From Glandiceps talaboti (Eukaryota; Hemichordata; Enteropneusta; Spengelidae), in the NCBI RefSeq assembly GCF_964340395.1, contig NC_135567.1:15192806-15256805 (forward strand): 64,000 nucleotides of DNA, in the 5' to 3' direction. A model generated the notes under the pieces. That model was not told where the DNA came from. It did no database searches and saw nothing but the letters and a program-made list of their open reading frames with translations. Below, piece after piece: positions 63,346 to 64,000 of the stretch. The position numbers were made by a program, and so were the translations under genes. The stretch's first letter is position 1. Each line of letters opens with the position of its first letter.

Positions 63346-64000
63346 GATTGGAGACCTCGTCTGAGTCGATTTTCAGGTCACCCCAATCTATCTTAGAGAA
63401 GTCAGGCGTTGCTGTTTTGGTTGGGAATTACTTTTCTGGGGGCCCTAAGCAAAATAAATGCAGCTCGGGTAAATTGATCCTCGCCTATGGCCCGATGAAT
63501 GCAACATCACCTATGCCCCCTCTAAAAGGTGGAACGTCTTTACAACTAAATTGTGTCGAATAAACCACACTCCTGTGTTTTCTGGATAACTGTGTGCCTT
63601 TGGTTTAAAACTGTATAATCAAGAACATAAATCATCTATGAGCTTACCTATCAAGTGCAAATGCTGTCATTTGTACTCATTCTTACTCATAAATACGATA
63701 CATTTGTACTCATTCTTACTCATAAATACGATACTACCAATCCAGAGTGACTACTGAGTTTTAGTTAGATATTGTCGCAAACAAGAGCTGTTATTTCTTC
63801 CACAACACTATTTCGTGGACGGTGCTGTAAAATAGGGTGTGGTTTACGACGATATAATTATGCGGCACAATGTTTGTTATGGGTAGACCGACTCGGCCAA
63901 TAAGAGGCCTTGATTTCGGTTGGTTATATGGAGCCATAACCCACTCTTTCTTAGGGATGTGGACCTATATAGTAGTATAAGTAAGATAGACAACGAGTTC
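63346..64000. other. Right edge, unique sequence
   Basis: A 33-bp direct duplication at 63669-63734 (TTGTACTCATTCTTACTCAT in each). A 71-codon plus frame at 63348..63563 has no recognised family. Confidence 0.5.

Overview
This is a stretch of an AT-rich animal nuclear genome, not bacterial or viral. It is almost entirely non-coding and very rich in microsatellites: my rough hand tally is about 6 kb of simple repeats, dominated by (TATG/CATA)n, (CAGA/TCTG)n, (CA)n, (CT)n and (TA)n. It also holds minisatellites, degraded retroposons and short inverted-repeat elements. The one recognisable host gene is split by long introns with GT-AG ends and polypyrimidine tracts. The gene family (a DUR3-type urea/solute symporter, absent from vertebrates as far as I know), the retroposon types and the tetranucleotide load suggest a marine invertebrate. 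A mollusc or other lophotrochozoan, or an invertebrate deuterostome, is plausible; the sequence does not decide the phylum.

The gene lies on the minus strand and reads from right to left. Exon 1 (55385..55663) starts the protein. A 46,062-bp intron follows. Exon 2 (9200..9322) holds the family motif SQWTWAATLLQSS. A 5,803-bp intron follows, then exon 3 (3186..3396), which begins YGISGPFWYAAGATVQ. The three exons join without a frame break (phases 0, 0, then 1) and give the first 204 codons, about the N-terminal third of a roughly 650-750-residue transporter. The remaining exons must lie left of position 1. Upstream of exon 1 (positions above 55663) are a short in-frame upstream ORF and, from about 56.3 to 57.6 kb, a large 43-bp minisatellite whose relatives reappear beside exon 3 and at 13.6 kb.

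Region by region: 1-3 kb holds degenerate tandem repeats. 3-9.3 kb holds exons 3 and 2 with long microsatellites and a tRNA-derived SINE between them. 9.3-55.4 kb is the giant intron. It contains a SWIM-type zinc-finger remnant (12.1 kb), short inverted-repeat (MITE-like) elements (14.0, 17.1 and 35.2 kb), long palindromic fold-back elements (19.6-20.2, 39.5-40.0 and 53.0 kb), a 73-bp satellite (28.7-29.7 kb), a 5'-truncated non-LTR retrotransposon (32.4-33.3 kb) and a 65-bp satellite with a 195-bp higher-order period (47.5-48.2 kb). It also holds a cluster of TTTCCCGCC-type motifs (50.9-54.8 kb). 55.7-64 kb is upstream flank with the 43-bp minisatellite, a duplicated (CT)n block, more microsatellites and another fold-back copy.

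I found no tRNA or rRNA gene, no CRISPR array and no second convincing host gene. Most open frames longer than 60 codons are translations of simple repeats.
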